Source: an uncultured Lachnoclostridium sp.
GTDB taxonomy: Bacteria; Bacillota; Clostridia; Lachnospirales; Lachnospiraceae
NCBI GenBank assembly: GCA_947565985.1
Contig: CANOID010000007.1
Location: 1-50,129 of the forward strand
Length of the DNA: 50,129 nt
Direction of reading: 5' to 3'
The position numbers and the translations under genes are program-made. Shown here one piece after another: positions 1 to 7,964 of the stretch. The notes below the pieces were generated by a model. It saw only the letters and a program-made list of their open reading frames with translations, was not told the origin of the DNA and searched no databases. Numbering within the stretch: the first letter of the stretch is position 1; every line of letters starts with the position of its first letter.

Positions 1-433
1 AATAATATTTTCCGTCTTTTCCTGTCTCAACCTCAATACCATTTTCAAGCTTTATGTGATATTTTAGTGCTGTCTGTCTCAATTTATAAATCATACTATT
101 AAGGGAAAGCTGTTTTTCTCTGTCTGACTTATAGCTGCCACTATCTGTTACTGTAATATTATAAGACAAACGGTTTGTTGCTAAAATTTTTCCATTACAA
201 TCATAAATATTACCCCTTGCAGCATTTTCTATTACTATTTTTTTAGCACCTTTACCTGTATTTGTACTGTAATTTTCGTCCTGCATAATCTGAAGATAAA
301 ACTGGCGTACAACTAATACAGCCATAAGACTACAAAACACAACAGTTAAAATAAATGTTCTCGATACCACAAAGTGTTTTTGCCTAAAACCAACACTGCT
401 ATTAATAATATTATTACTCTGTCTTACTAACAT
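1..433 (-). CDS. Class B penicillin-binding protein (PBP2/SpoVD type), N-terminal part, runs off the window
   Basis: Only the first 144 codons are present; the gene continues beyond position 1. The product begins MLVRQSNNI, has one membrane segment (about residues 22-43) and then the start of the PBP dimerisation domain, with RGNIYDCNGKILATN matching the RGxIxDRNGxxLA motif of class B transpeptidases. By family, such enzymes cross-link peptidoglycan with a SEDS glycosyltransferase partner; the catalytic domain is outside the window. The ATG at 433 lies inside the end of the preceding PBP gene (20-bp overlap), so the two are probably translationally coupled. PBP2/MrdA, SpoVD and FtsI cannot be told apart from this fragment. 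Confidence 0.8.
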   Translation of the reverse strand, partial: MLVRQSNNIINSSVGFRQKHFVVSRTFILTVVFCSLMAVLVVRQFYLQIMQDENYSTNTGKGAKKIVIENAARGNIYDCNGKILATNRLSYNITVTDSGSYKSDREKQLSLNSMIYKLRQTALKYHIKLENGIEVETGKDGKYY

Positions 434-2573
434 ATGTCTCCAGTATCTCCTTATCTTTTTTTACAACATATCCACTGCCGCCACGTCCTTTTACATCTTC
501 TGTCATACTTAAAAGAAGCACTGGCTTTTTAATATTCATATCAGTAGTAAATACACAAAACCATCCAAGCTCTGTTCCACTATTGTCTTCTTTTGAATTT
601 TTAATCTCTGCTGTGCCAGTCTTTCCAGCCAGTGAAATATCCTCCATATATGCTGTATGCCCCGTTCCGTGATATGAACTAATTACACTGATTAGGCATT
701 CCTTTACAATATCTGCAGTTTCTTTTGAGAATGCCTGATTAATCCAGACCTTCGAGCTTCTTTTTATATTGTAACGCAGATATGGTTTTAAAATATCTCC
801 TCCATTCACAAAACCTGTATACAAAGAAGCTAAATGAACTGGGTTTATGAGAATCTGTCCCTGCCCATATCCACTGTCAGCAAGTTGTATCTGGGTTCCT
901 ATGCTGCCATTATTTGCATACTGTGATTCTGAAACAGAAATTTCAAATGGGAGCTTTTTGTTAAACCCTAAATGCTTAAGGCTTTTTTCTAGCCTTTGCT
1001 TACCTATGCGCAATGCCAGTTTAGCAAAATAAATATTATCTGAATTAATTAAGGCATTTTTCATATTTGCAGGAGTAGTTTCATGTAAAGTTGTAATATA
1101 ATACCCTCCCCAGCTCTTATCTTTTTGCCAACTAAGTCCTTCATTGCCAAAGTCTTCATATGGATTTAATACATTAGTTTCTAATCCTACTGCTGCAATA
1201 ATTGGTTTAAATGAAGAGCCGGGACAGAGCTTTTGCCGAAATCTGTTATAAAATGGCTTTTTTTCATCGTTATTTAATGACATCCAAAGTTTTTCAGACA
1301 TTCCATATATAAAATCATTGCTGTCAAAAGAGGGTGTACTAACTAACGCTAATACCTCACCAGTATATGGATTTATTGCGACCGAACAACTTTTATCATC
1401 TTTAAACTTTTGATATAGTTCCTCTTGTAATTTTGCATCGATTGTCAATTTTATTGTCTGTCCATCTTTCTTAATAGTTTCTGTTAAAACAGTTACTATT
1501 GCACCATTTTGGTCTGTAATAGCTATTTTATAACCATCCTGCCCTTTAAGTTTCTTTTCATAGAGTGCTTCCATACCTGCTCTTCCAATAATGCTACTGG
1601 CACTGTATCCCTCATCAGGATGTTCCTCCAAATCTTGAGCAGTCACACTTTGCACATAACCAGTCAGATGAGATGCTGCTTTGCCTAACGGATAATTTCT
1701 GACCTTTATATCTGTAAGCATAACTCCTGAAATTTCAAGCAAATTTTGCTGTAATTGAGTCTTTTGTTTAATTTTTTCATTGTCCAATTCAAGTAATCGT
1801 TCAGATTCAAGCAATTTAGGAATTATCTTAATAGGGACAAATGAATCATTTTTAACCCATTTTTGCGACAGTTTCTTTATAATTGTCTTTTTAGAAATAC
1901 CTAAAAGTTTTGAAAGAATACGAATATTTTTATTTTTAAACTTTTCTGGTATAATTCCTACAGAAGACGCAGTTGTCCAACCTGCTAGCTCTTTGCCATT
2001 CCTGTCAATAATCACTCCTCTTTTTGCTTCTTGCTTAATAACTTTTACTTTATAAGCTGGCTCTAAATCTGGAAAAATTAAATTTTCATGCCAGATAAGC
2101 CGATATGTTTCATTACTTGTATTTTCTTTCTCCTTTATAAAAGTAGCTTTATTTTTAAAATTTATCTTTCCTGCAATACTATCTATTTGTGTTTTATAAA
2201 AAACAATAATACTTTTCTTGCTGTTTTGTTTGATATCGTAAATGTCTATACTGATATTTTTTGCTTCTATGCCATTGTATATATTTTTATTACGAATAAT
2301 AAAATCGTCATAAGAAATATACGCCTTGCTTTCTTTGGCTAATATTTCATACATCTTATCAAAATTTTCAGACTCTATATATGACATATAATCTTTCAGT
2401 AAATCTTCTGGTTTCTTTGTTTTTGCGAAGCCTACTTCAAAATTTGAAATAATAGTGCTGTCCTGTAAAAGTTTACATAATACAATTAAAGAAAATGTAC
2501 CAAAAAAAAGGACTACTATAATTGCTAATATAACTCTTCTATTTGCTCTATTTTTTCTGCCTTTGCCATTCAT
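414..2573 (-). CDS. MecA/PbpC-like class B penicillin-binding protein (D,D-transpeptidase)
   Basis: A 719-residue membrane-anchored transpeptidase for peptidoglycan cross-linking. It has a TM segment near residues 12-36, then an NTF2-like MecA N-terminal domain (about 50-170, ending in the typical YRLIWHENLIFPDL stretch), a dimerisation domain starting RGVIIDRNGKELAG and a transpeptidase domain. Active-site motifs are complete: SSFK (nucleophile Ser about 453), SDN (about 511) and KTG (about 650). I chose the ATG at 2573 because an upstream in-frame ATG at 2588 is part of the ATGGAGG ribosome binding site. MecA and B. subtilis PbpC (PBP3) share this architecture and often have low beta-lactam affinity; whether this one does is unknown. 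The promoter carries a BlaI/MecI-like inverted repeat. Confidence 0.9.
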   Translation of the reverse strand: MNGKGRKNRANRRVILAIIVVLFFGTFSLIVLCKLLQDSTIISNFEVGFAKTKKPEDLLKDYMSYIESENFDKMYEILAKESKAYISYDDFIIRNKNIYNGIEAKNISIDIYDIKQNSKKSIIVFYKTQIDSIAGKINFKNKATFIKEKENTSNETYRLIWHENLIFPDLEPAYKVKVIKQEAKRGVIIDRNGKELAGWTTASSVGIIPEKFKNKNIRILSKLLGISKKTIIKKLSQKWVKNDSFVPIKIIPKLLESERLLELDNEKIKQKTQLQQNLLEISGVMLTDIKVRNYPLGKAASHLTGYVQSVTAQDLEEHPDEGYSASSIIGRAGMEALYEKKLKGQDGYKIAITDQNGAIVTVLTETIKKDGQTIKLTIDAKLQEELYQKFKDDKSCSVAINPYTGEVLALVSTPSFDSNDFIYGMSEKLWMSLNNDEKKPFYNRFRQKLCPGSSFKPIIAAVGLETNVLNPYEDFGNEGLSWQKDKSWGGYYITTLHETTPANMKNALINSDNIYFAKLALRIGKQRLEKSLKHLGFNKKLPFEISVSESQYANNGSIGTQIQLADSGYGQGQILINPVHLASLYTGFVNGGDILKPYLRYNIKRSSKVWINQAFSKETADIVKECLISVISSYHGTGHTAYMEDISLAGKTGTAEIKNSKEDNSGTELGWFCVFTTDMNIKKPVLLLSMTEDVKGRGGSGYVVKKDKEILETYVSKTE

Positions 2574-2618
2574 TATAAAAACCTCCATTCATTGGACTGT
2601 CAGGTTCTTTTTAAATAC

Positions 2619-2677
2619 TACTGATGTAATATTTATTTTTATTGCTATATATTACACCAGTAAGATTTAATTGTCAA
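2619..2677 (-). promoter_or_regulatory. Strong promoter with BlaI/MecI-like inverted repeat in front of the MecA-like PBP gene
   Basis: On the minus strand there is a -35 TTGACA (2672-2677), a 17-bp spacer and a -10 TAATAT (2649-2654). Two 13-bp arms, TACTGATGTAATA (2619-2631) and TATTACACCAGTA (2650-2662), form an inverted repeat with one mismatch. Each arm also contains a TACTGNTGTA core, one base away from the TACANNTGTA dyad bound by BlaI/MecI repressors. The arms are 31 bp apart, about three helical turns, and one covers the -10. The promoter is seen directly; repression by a BlaI-type protein is inferred. Confidence 0.65.
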
Positions 2678-2713
2678 GCAGAATATCCAGAATATATAAA
2701 GAAAACTATGTGC

Positions 2714-2746
2714 ACAAAAAAACACCCTAGATGATAATCTAAGATG
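2714..2746 (-). terminator. Rho-independent terminator of the alpha-glucosidase gene
   Basis: A 10-bp stem (2723-2732 with 2737-2746, three G-U pairs, 4-base loop) is followed on the minus strand by seven T. It lies 45 bp after the glucosidase stop codon and separates that gene from the PBP promoter. Confidence 0.8.
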
Positions 2747-2790
2747 CTTTTTAGGCACTATTTAATTATATATATTTAGACGAAATTGTG

Positions 2791-4455
2791 TTACATTTCT
2801 AGTATTACTACCTGATACCCATGTAATGTAATTGCATTGTTTTCTTCTGCTAAGTCTGCATAGTTATTAATTAGTATTTTTTTGTATGGTGTTGGCAATG
2901 TAATTTTTTGATATTCTCTCTGATAATTTCCAATTACAAGCAGTGTTTTATCACCTGTCCTATAGTATGCCATAAGGTTGTGCTGTTCTCTCCATACTGG
3001 TTCTAAAGAGCCATATACTATAGTTTCTTTGTAGTCAGGATTCTTGCGTAAAGCAATCAGTTTTTTGTAAAAGCTCCTCACAGAATCAGGGTCATTCTGC
3101 TGTGCCGCCGCATTGATTCTAGTATAATTTGGATTGACATTAAGCCATGGTGTTCCTGTAGTAAATCCAGCATGTAGTGTATCAGACCATTGCATTGGAG
3201 TACGAGCATTGTCACGACTAAACTTGGCAACAGCTTTTAGTGCATCTTCAGGAGATAACCCTGCATTAAGTGCAACTTGATATTCATCAAGCGTGGAAAT
3301 GTCATCTACTTGCTCAATTGATGTAAATTCTATATTCTCCATGCCAAGTTCCTGTCCTTGATAGATAAATGGAATCCCACGCAGCATAAAGTTTAAAGCA
3401 GCCAGCATTTTTTTGCTCTCTGGACAGCAGTCTCCCTGAGGAATATAATGGCTAACTCCACGTGGTTCATCGTGGTTTTCAATAATATTTGATAAAAAAC
3501 CAATATTTCCTATTTTTTTCTGTGCTTCAAAACAGCAATTTTTATAATCATCTGGTGTAATTTGCTTTGCATCATAACAGCCTTTTATACTTTGTCCAAA
3601 AGATGCTTCATTAAAATCAAACATACTAGAAAAGTAGCCATTTTCTCCGATGAAATCAGGAATTTCTTCTGGTTTTTCGTTAAATACTTCTCCTACAGAA
3701 AATGCGTCATATTTCTTAAATGTACGGTCACGCATCTCTCCTAAGAATTCACCAATTCCCTTTGCATCCTTTAACATCTCACCTATATTACACAATCCAT
3801 CCTCTCTATCTGGTGTATAATCACGGAATGGAAGTGCCTTTTTTATATTTATAATTGCATCTATACGAAAACCTCCTAATCCTTTGTCAAGCCACCAGTT
3901 GATATTTTTATACACTTCTTCACGAAGTTCTGGGTTTTCCCAGTTTAAATCAGGCTGTTTTTTGTGGAATATGTGGAGATACTGTTTATTAGTACCGGGT
4001 AGGTCTTCCCATACAGGACCTCCGAAACAAGAACGCCAGTTTGTTGGCAGTTTGTCCCCATCCTTATCCCTTAAATAAAAGAACTTTCCATATTTTCCAT
4101 CTGGGTCTTCGCAAGCCTTCTTAAACCATTCATGTTCATCAGAACAGTGGTTTACTACAAGATCCATCAGTATGTACATATTACGTTTTTTAGCTTCTTT
4201 AATTAGGTGTTCCATATCTTCCATTGTGCCAAAACGAGGGTCAATATTGTAATAGTCAGAAATATCATATCCTTGGTCCGCCAGTGGGGAAGAATAACAA
4301 GGCGAAAGCCAGATAATATCTACACCTAAATCCTGTAAGTAATCAAGTTTACTGATAATTCCACGAATATCACCAATACCATCTCCGTTGGAATCACAAA
4401 AACTTTTTGGGTAAATCTGATATGCTACTTTATCATGCCACCATTTTTTTATCAT
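2791..4455 (-). CDS. GH13 alpha-glucosidase (maltase / oligo-1,6-glucosidase family)
   Basis: A 554-residue cytoplasmic glycoside hydrolase that releases glucose from short alpha-glucosides. All GH13 regions are visible: DLVVNH (about 98-103), GFRIDA with nucleophile Asp199, GEVF with acid/base Glu256 and NHDE with Asp329; the subfamily motif QPDLNW is at 167-172. The residue after the nucleophile is Ala200. Classical oligo-1,6-glucosidases have Val there, while alpha-1,4-specific enzymes have Ala or Thr, so a preference for maltose-type links is inferred. No signal peptide is present. RBS TTGGAGG precedes the start. It lies directly downstream of an AraC regulator, which probably controls it. 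Confidence 0.92.
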   Translation of the reverse strand: MIKKWWHDKVAYQIYPKSFCDSNGDGIGDIRGIISKLDYLQDLGVDIIWLSPCYSSPLADQGYDISDYYNIDPRFGTMEDMEHLIKEAKKRNMYILMDLVVNHCSDEHEWFKKACEDPDGKYGKFFYLRDKDGDKLPTNWRSCFGGPVWEDLPGTNKQYLHIFHKKQPDLNWENPELREEVYKNINWWLDKGLGGFRIDAIINIKKALPFRDYTPDREDGLCNIGEMLKDAKGIGEFLGEMRDRTFKKYDAFSVGEVFNEKPEEIPDFIGENGYFSSMFDFNEASFGQSIKGCYDAKQITPDDYKNCCFEAQKKIGNIGFLSNIIENHDEPRGVSHYIPQGDCCPESKKMLAALNFMLRGIPFIYQGQELGMENIEFTSIEQVDDISTLDEYQVALNAGLSPEDALKAVAKFSRDNARTPMQWSDTLHAGFTTGTPWLNVNPNYTRINAAAQQNDPDSVRSFYKKLIALRKNPDYKETIVYGSLEPVWREQHNLMAYYRTGDKTLLVIGNYQREYQKITLPTPYKKILINNYADLAEENNAITLHGYQVVILEM

Positions 4456-4522
4456 AATTGTACCTCCAACTATTCACATATTTTTGAGTGAAATAACTAA
4501 TAATCTATATATTTTTCTATCT

Positions 4523-4528
4523 ATTATA
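4523..4528 (-). promoter_or_regulatory. Candidate -10 box of the alpha-glucosidase promoter
   Basis: TATAAT on the minus strand lies about 70 bp before the glucosidase start. No good -35 box is found 16-18 bp upstream, as is common for promoters that need an AraC-type activator. The rest of the 123-bp gap shows nothing clear. Confidence 0.35.
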
Positions 4529-4578
4529 ATGACTAATATTGGTTCTGTCTTACATTTATTTGATTAAAAAATACGAAA

Positions 4579-5496
4579 TTATGACTTTTTCTTGCGGTAT
4601 TGCAATGGTGTAGTACCTGTATGTTTTTTAAATTCTCTAAGAAAATTTCCAAGATTATTGTAGCCACATTCCAAGCATACCTCCACAACAGAAAGGTTTG
4701 TATCTTCTAAAAGGCGTAATGATTGTTTAATACGGTATTCATTGACATATTCAATCGGTGAACGACCCATTACTTTCTTGAAAAAACGGCAGAAATACTG
4801 TTCATTTAAACTGACCTGTTCTGCCAAATCAGAAATATATATTTTTTCTCTATAGTTATCTTTAATATATGCCAGCACCATTTTAATATCTTCTATATGC
4901 TTGTCTGAATTTTTTTCTGTGGATGTAAACAATTTGTAGCTCGAAAGTATGGCAAAGATACGCATTAAATAAGATTTTATATATAATTGTGCTGTTAAAT
5001 TGTCAGCAATTGCACTATTAGATAGAAAAAACTCTTTAGAAAGAATATATTCAAAGGAATTTATAATATCCATAAATGTATTACGTATCGCTGTAAATGC
5101 AGGGTGGTCTGGAAAAATACAACGTGGAAAAGCCATACATCCTTTTTGAATTGGTCGAATTAATTGTATCTGTACAGTATCATAAGAATCAAAATTCAGT
5201 ATTTCAGGAGAAAAGACCATAGCATCTTCATAACAATCATCGGTTTCCATAGTTATACTATGCAGTTCCCCGGGATTTATAAAATATATGCTTTCAGAGT
5301 TAACCTGAAATTTCTCCATATTGATTTCTAACTGAAAATTTCCTTTAGAAAAATATAAAATTTCCACTTCGTCATGCCAATGAGGCATAATAAATGTACC
5401 TTTTCTTGTAAAATAAGTATGATATATGGCAAATGGAAAAAGTTTTGTGCCATGAGTACGTATTTCTTTTAATGTAACAGGCTGTGAGTTATTCAT
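4579..5496 (-). CDS. AraC-family transcriptional regulator with cupin sensor domain
   Basis: A 305-residue regulator with an N-terminal cupin-like sugar-sensing domain (HWHDEVEILYFSKG and the FINPGELHS loop) and a C-terminal double helix-turn-helix (from about residue 208: ISDLAEQVSLNEQYFCRFFKKVMG and the signature GYNNLGNFLREFKKHTG). By family it binds DNA near a target promoter and responds to a carbohydrate. The ATG at 5496 is preferred because it follows AAGGAG; a longer reading would start at a TTG upstream of that RBS. It sits 123 bp before the glucosidase gene on the same strand, so that gene is its likely target. The inducer is unknown. Confidence 0.9.
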   Translation of the reverse strand: MNNSQPVTLKEIRTHGTKLFPFAIYHTYFTRKGTFIMPHWHDEVEILYFSKGNFQLEINMEKFQVNSESIYFINPGELHSITMETDDCYEDAMVFSPEILNFDSYDTVQIQLIRPIQKGCMAFPRCIFPDHPAFTAIRNTFMDIINSFEYILSKEFFLSNSAIADNLTAQLYIKSYLMRIFAILSSYKLFTSTEKNSDKHIEDIKMVLAYIKDNYREKIYISDLAEQVSLNEQYFCRFFKKVMGRSPIEYVNEYRIKQSLRLLEDTNLSVVEVCLECGYNNLGNFLREFKKHTGTTPLQYRKKKS

Positions 5497-5700
5497 AACA
5501 ATCTCCTTTGTTTTCAAGGAATTTTTTTCTGTGTTAATTCATCTTAATTTTACCATATTATATTGTATAGAAGATATATAATTTTTTATTTTTTATTGTA
5601 TTTATTTCTCAAATAGTAGGTCTTTAAATAAAGGAAATTGAGGCAACGCATTAAAAAACTAAGTGTTACCACTAAACATATCAATAAAACAATATAATAT

Positions 5701-5731
5701 ACAGCCCCTACATTTATGGCGTAAGAGCTGT
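5701..5731 (-). terminator. Probable terminator of the ECF sigma factor operon
   Basis: An 11-bp stem (5701-5711 with 5721-5731, three G-U pairs) has a 9-base loop and is followed on the minus strand by a mixed A/T tract, not a clean T run. It lies 30 bp after the last gene of the operon. The rest of the 5497-5760 gap holds the AraC gene's AT-rich upstream region with no convincing -35/-10 pair. Confidence 0.5.
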
Positions 5732-5760
5732 ATCAGAAATTTGTAAAAACTATATTGTAA

Positions 5761-6504
5761 TCACATATGATATATACTATAATAATCAACAGCATATTTA
5801 TAATTATTATTAATAATCTTAATCATTTTTTTACGTGTAATATTCTGCTTTTTAAAAAGATAAAATTCTATATTGTGATTTGATTTTAAATCCTTCATGT
5901 TAGTACTTTTATCTGGTTTATATTTTCTAAGTGATTTATAAACCATTAGATTACTATATCCATCCCATGAACTAGCTTTATATTTATCTCTGCTAGAATC
6001 ATTAAGTACATAATATGTGCCATTTATAAATGACACATATGTATAGCAGGCATCACCTTCTACAGTATAAGAAAGCAATACTATGGCACGTTTATTGTGT
6101 GCTTTTGCATAGCATATAACAGCTTCATATTTTGAGTTGTATTCTTTTTCTCCTGCTCTTGCATATTTATAAAAATCCATCCAATCTTTTTGAAACTGTT
6201 TGTTTACTTTGCTATCATAGGCAGATATTATTATACCTTTTTTCTTTGCCTCTGTTACAGTTATTTCGTCAGGTAGTGAAGAAAGATATTTTTTGATTTT
6301 TGCCTTCTGGTTTTTACCATATACAGGCACTTTGTTAAATGTATTGGTATCTTTGCCGCTGTCTTTAGCAGAAGCCATAGAGCTTGCACTAAATTTTGTA
6401 TCTGTAACAATCTTTATACCATATCCAGATATAAAAGCTAATATAAGTGCAACTGTAAATACAGTTATTATGTGTTTTTTAATCTTCTTTAATAAATATT
6501 CCAT
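5761..6504 (-). CDS. Exported or membrane-anchored protein of unknown function, third gene of the ECF operon
   Basis: A 247-residue protein that I do not recognise. The ATG at 6504 follows AAGGAG with good spacing; longer readings overlap the upstream gene heavily. Residues 1-10 are basic, about 10-30 form a single TM segment or uncleaved signal, and the rest is predicted outside. The outer part is rich in Lys, Tyr and Asn and has one globular-looking stretch (YAKAHNKRAIVLLSYTVEG, then TYVSFINGTYYVLNDSS). It overlaps the anti-sigma-like gene by 26 bp, so coupled translation is likely. Position suggests an effector or sensor partner of the ECF system; no catalytic motif is evident. Confidence 0.75.
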   Translation of the reverse strand: MEYLLKKIKKHIITVFTVALILAFISGYGIKIVTDTKFSASSMASAKDSGKDTNTFNKVPVYGKNQKAKIKKYLSSLPDEITVTEAKKKGIIISAYDSKVNKQFQKDWMDFYKYARAGEKEYNSKYEAVICYAKAHNKRAIVLLSYTVEGDACYTYVSFINGTYYVLNDSSRDKYKASSWDGYSNLMVYKSLRKYKPDKSTNMKDLKSNHNIEFYLFKKQNITRKKMIKIINNNYKYAVDYYSIYHM

Positions 6505-7222
6505 AATATATGTCTCCTTTTTCATTATTTTTTTCAATGCCATTCTCTGATTTTCCAATATAAAATGTACCATACCCTGCCTTATCTGTTTCTGCATATG
6601 CAATTATACTAATTCCTTGTTTTTTCCATTTTGGTATAACTACATCTAAAGTTGTTTTATTACTACTTACATCAAAGTATACTTGCTTTTTTGCTTTATA
6701 AGCCTTATTTTTTTTGTTAGCAGTGATGAGATGAAAGTTTATATCAAGACTGAATACAATATACTTATGTTCTGTTAGATGTAACTGCACTGTTTTTCCA
6801 TGCGGAATTTTTTTCATACTATAAGCATTGTCAGTAACCTTTTTTTTGTTGGAGGATAAAGAGTCCTCTACCATTTTTTCTTGAATGTCCATTACGAAAA
6901 CATTGGCAGATTTTTTTTTAATACTGTTATTATTATTATAATTTGTATTGTTATCTGTATCAGAATATATATTATTGTGTTGAATATTGTCATCTGATTT
7001 ATTAATGTTCGACTTATACAATACATTGACAAATATAATAAAGACAATAATACATGATGCTACCATCATCATATAATGGCTTATATATATTAATTTATTC
7101 TTCTCTTCTTCTTGTTCAAGTTGCCTAGCTCCTAGTTTTAATGCATCCATATCTTCTTCTGCAACTATTTCCTCTGGCAGCTCTCCTATTGCATGTAGTA
7201 ATGTTTCTTCTCTTTTTATCAT
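6479..7222 (-). CDS. Probable anti-sigma factor (single-pass membrane protein)
   Basis: A 247-residue protein with a short acidic cytoplasmic part (about 1-43, with GELPEEIVAEEDMDALKLG), one TM segment (about 48-68) and an outer region with an Asn/Asp-rich linker followed by a beta-rich domain. The start ATGA overlaps the sigma gene stop by 4 bp. This arrangement, immediately after an ECF sigma gene, is typical of membrane anti-sigma factors that hold the sigma factor until an envelope signal arrives. No zinc-binding HxxxCxxC motif is seen, so it is not a ZAS-type anti-sigma. The assignment rests mainly on context and topology. Confidence 0.7.
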   Translation of the reverse strand: MIKREETLLHAIGELPEEIVAEEDMDALKLGARQLEQEEEKNKLIYISHYMMMVASCIIVFIIFVNVLYKSNINKSDDNIQHNNIYSDTDNNTNYNNNNSIKKKSANVFVMDIQEKMVEDSLSSNKKKVTDNAYSMKKIPHGKTVQLHLTEHKYIVFSLDINFHLITANKKNKAYKAKKQVYFDVSSNKTTLDVVIPKWKKQGISIIAYAETDKAGYGTFYIGKSENGIEKNNEKGDIYYGIFIKED

Positions 7223-7779
7223 AAATAAATAGCCTCCTTTTCAAGCCATTTTTTTAATTGTTTACGCATACGGTATAAAACTGATTTGACAGTTCCTTGT
7301 TTTATTTCAAGCCTGTCTGCTATCTCTTTAATCTCTGCCATATAAAAATACCTTTGCAGGAAAATCCAGCGTTTTGTCTTATCCTGTGAAGCTAAAAAGT
7401 CTGTTATTATATCTGTTATCAGTTTTAGTTCTAGGCTTTCTTCAACCCTGCTGCCAGAATCAATACACTCTGACAGCTCGTCTAATGCAACCACTATATT
7501 ATCACCTCCTCGTTTCAATGTATGTTTTTTATTATAACAATTAATAGAAATATTACGAACAAGTTTTGCAAGATATCCTGCAAGGTTATATGGTCTGCTT
7601 GGAGGAATTGAATTCCAAGCATTAAGCCATGTATCGTTTACACACTCTTTTGCATCCTCTTTATCGTTAACAATACGACATGAAATAGAAAAACAGTATT
7701 TTTCGTATTTTGCAGACATATCTTCTAGTCCCTGCTCTTTTCTATCCCACAATAATTGTACTATTGTTTCATCGTCCAT
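7219..7779 (-). CDS. ECF-type RNA polymerase sigma factor
   Basis: A 186-residue sigma factor with only the two conserved sigma-70 parts. Region 2 contains NDKEDAKECVNDTWLNAWN and region 4 contains IADRLEIKQGTVKSVLYRMR, the DNA-reading helix-turn-helix. The ATG at 7779 follows AAGGGG; the GTG one codon earlier is possible. By family it directs RNA polymerase to a small set of envelope or stress genes. It heads a three-gene overlapping operon, and a matching ECF-type promoter lies just upstream, pointing to autoregulation. Confidence 0.92.
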   Translation of the reverse strand: MDDETIVQLLWDRKEQGLEDMSAKYEKYCFSISCRIVNDKEDAKECVNDTWLNAWNSIPPSRPYNLAGYLAKLVRNISINCYNKKHTLKRGGDNIVVALDELSECIDSGSRVEESLELKLITDIITDFLASQDKTKRWIFLQRYFYMAEIKEIADRLEIKQGTVKSVLYRMRKQLKKWLEKEAIYL

Positions 7780-7820
7780 CACAGCACCCCTTATAATAAA
7801 GCTTATCTGCCCCTTTATCT

Positions 7821-7851
7821 TTATAGACAGTTTTTTTATAAAAAAGTTGCA
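7821..7851 (-). promoter_or_regulatory. Candidate ECF-type autoregulated promoter
   Basis: On the minus strand TGCAAC (7846-7851) and GTCTATAA (7821-7828) are 17 bp apart with A/T runs between them. An AAC -35 and a GTC -10 at this spacing are the hallmark of ECF sigma promoters in Firmicutes. It lies about 42 bp before the sigma gene. No sigma-A style box pair is visible here. Confidence 0.55.
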
Positions 7852-7860
7852 ATAAAAAAG

Positions 7861-7893
7861 AAAAAAACAACAGAAAAAAATTTTCTTCTGTTG
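7861..7893 (-). terminator. Rho-independent terminator of the pyr-sirohaem-aminotransferase operon
   Basis: CAACAG (7868-7873) pairs with CTGTTG (7888-7893), with A/T pairs extending the stem, followed by a long T run on the minus strand. It lies about 70 bp after the aminotransferase stop codon. Confidence 0.8.
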
Positions 7894-7964
7894 CTTCTTA
7901 GTCTATCATTTTAAATTTAAGAATTTATGACTATTATTTATGCAAAATACGAGTTTAATAATAA

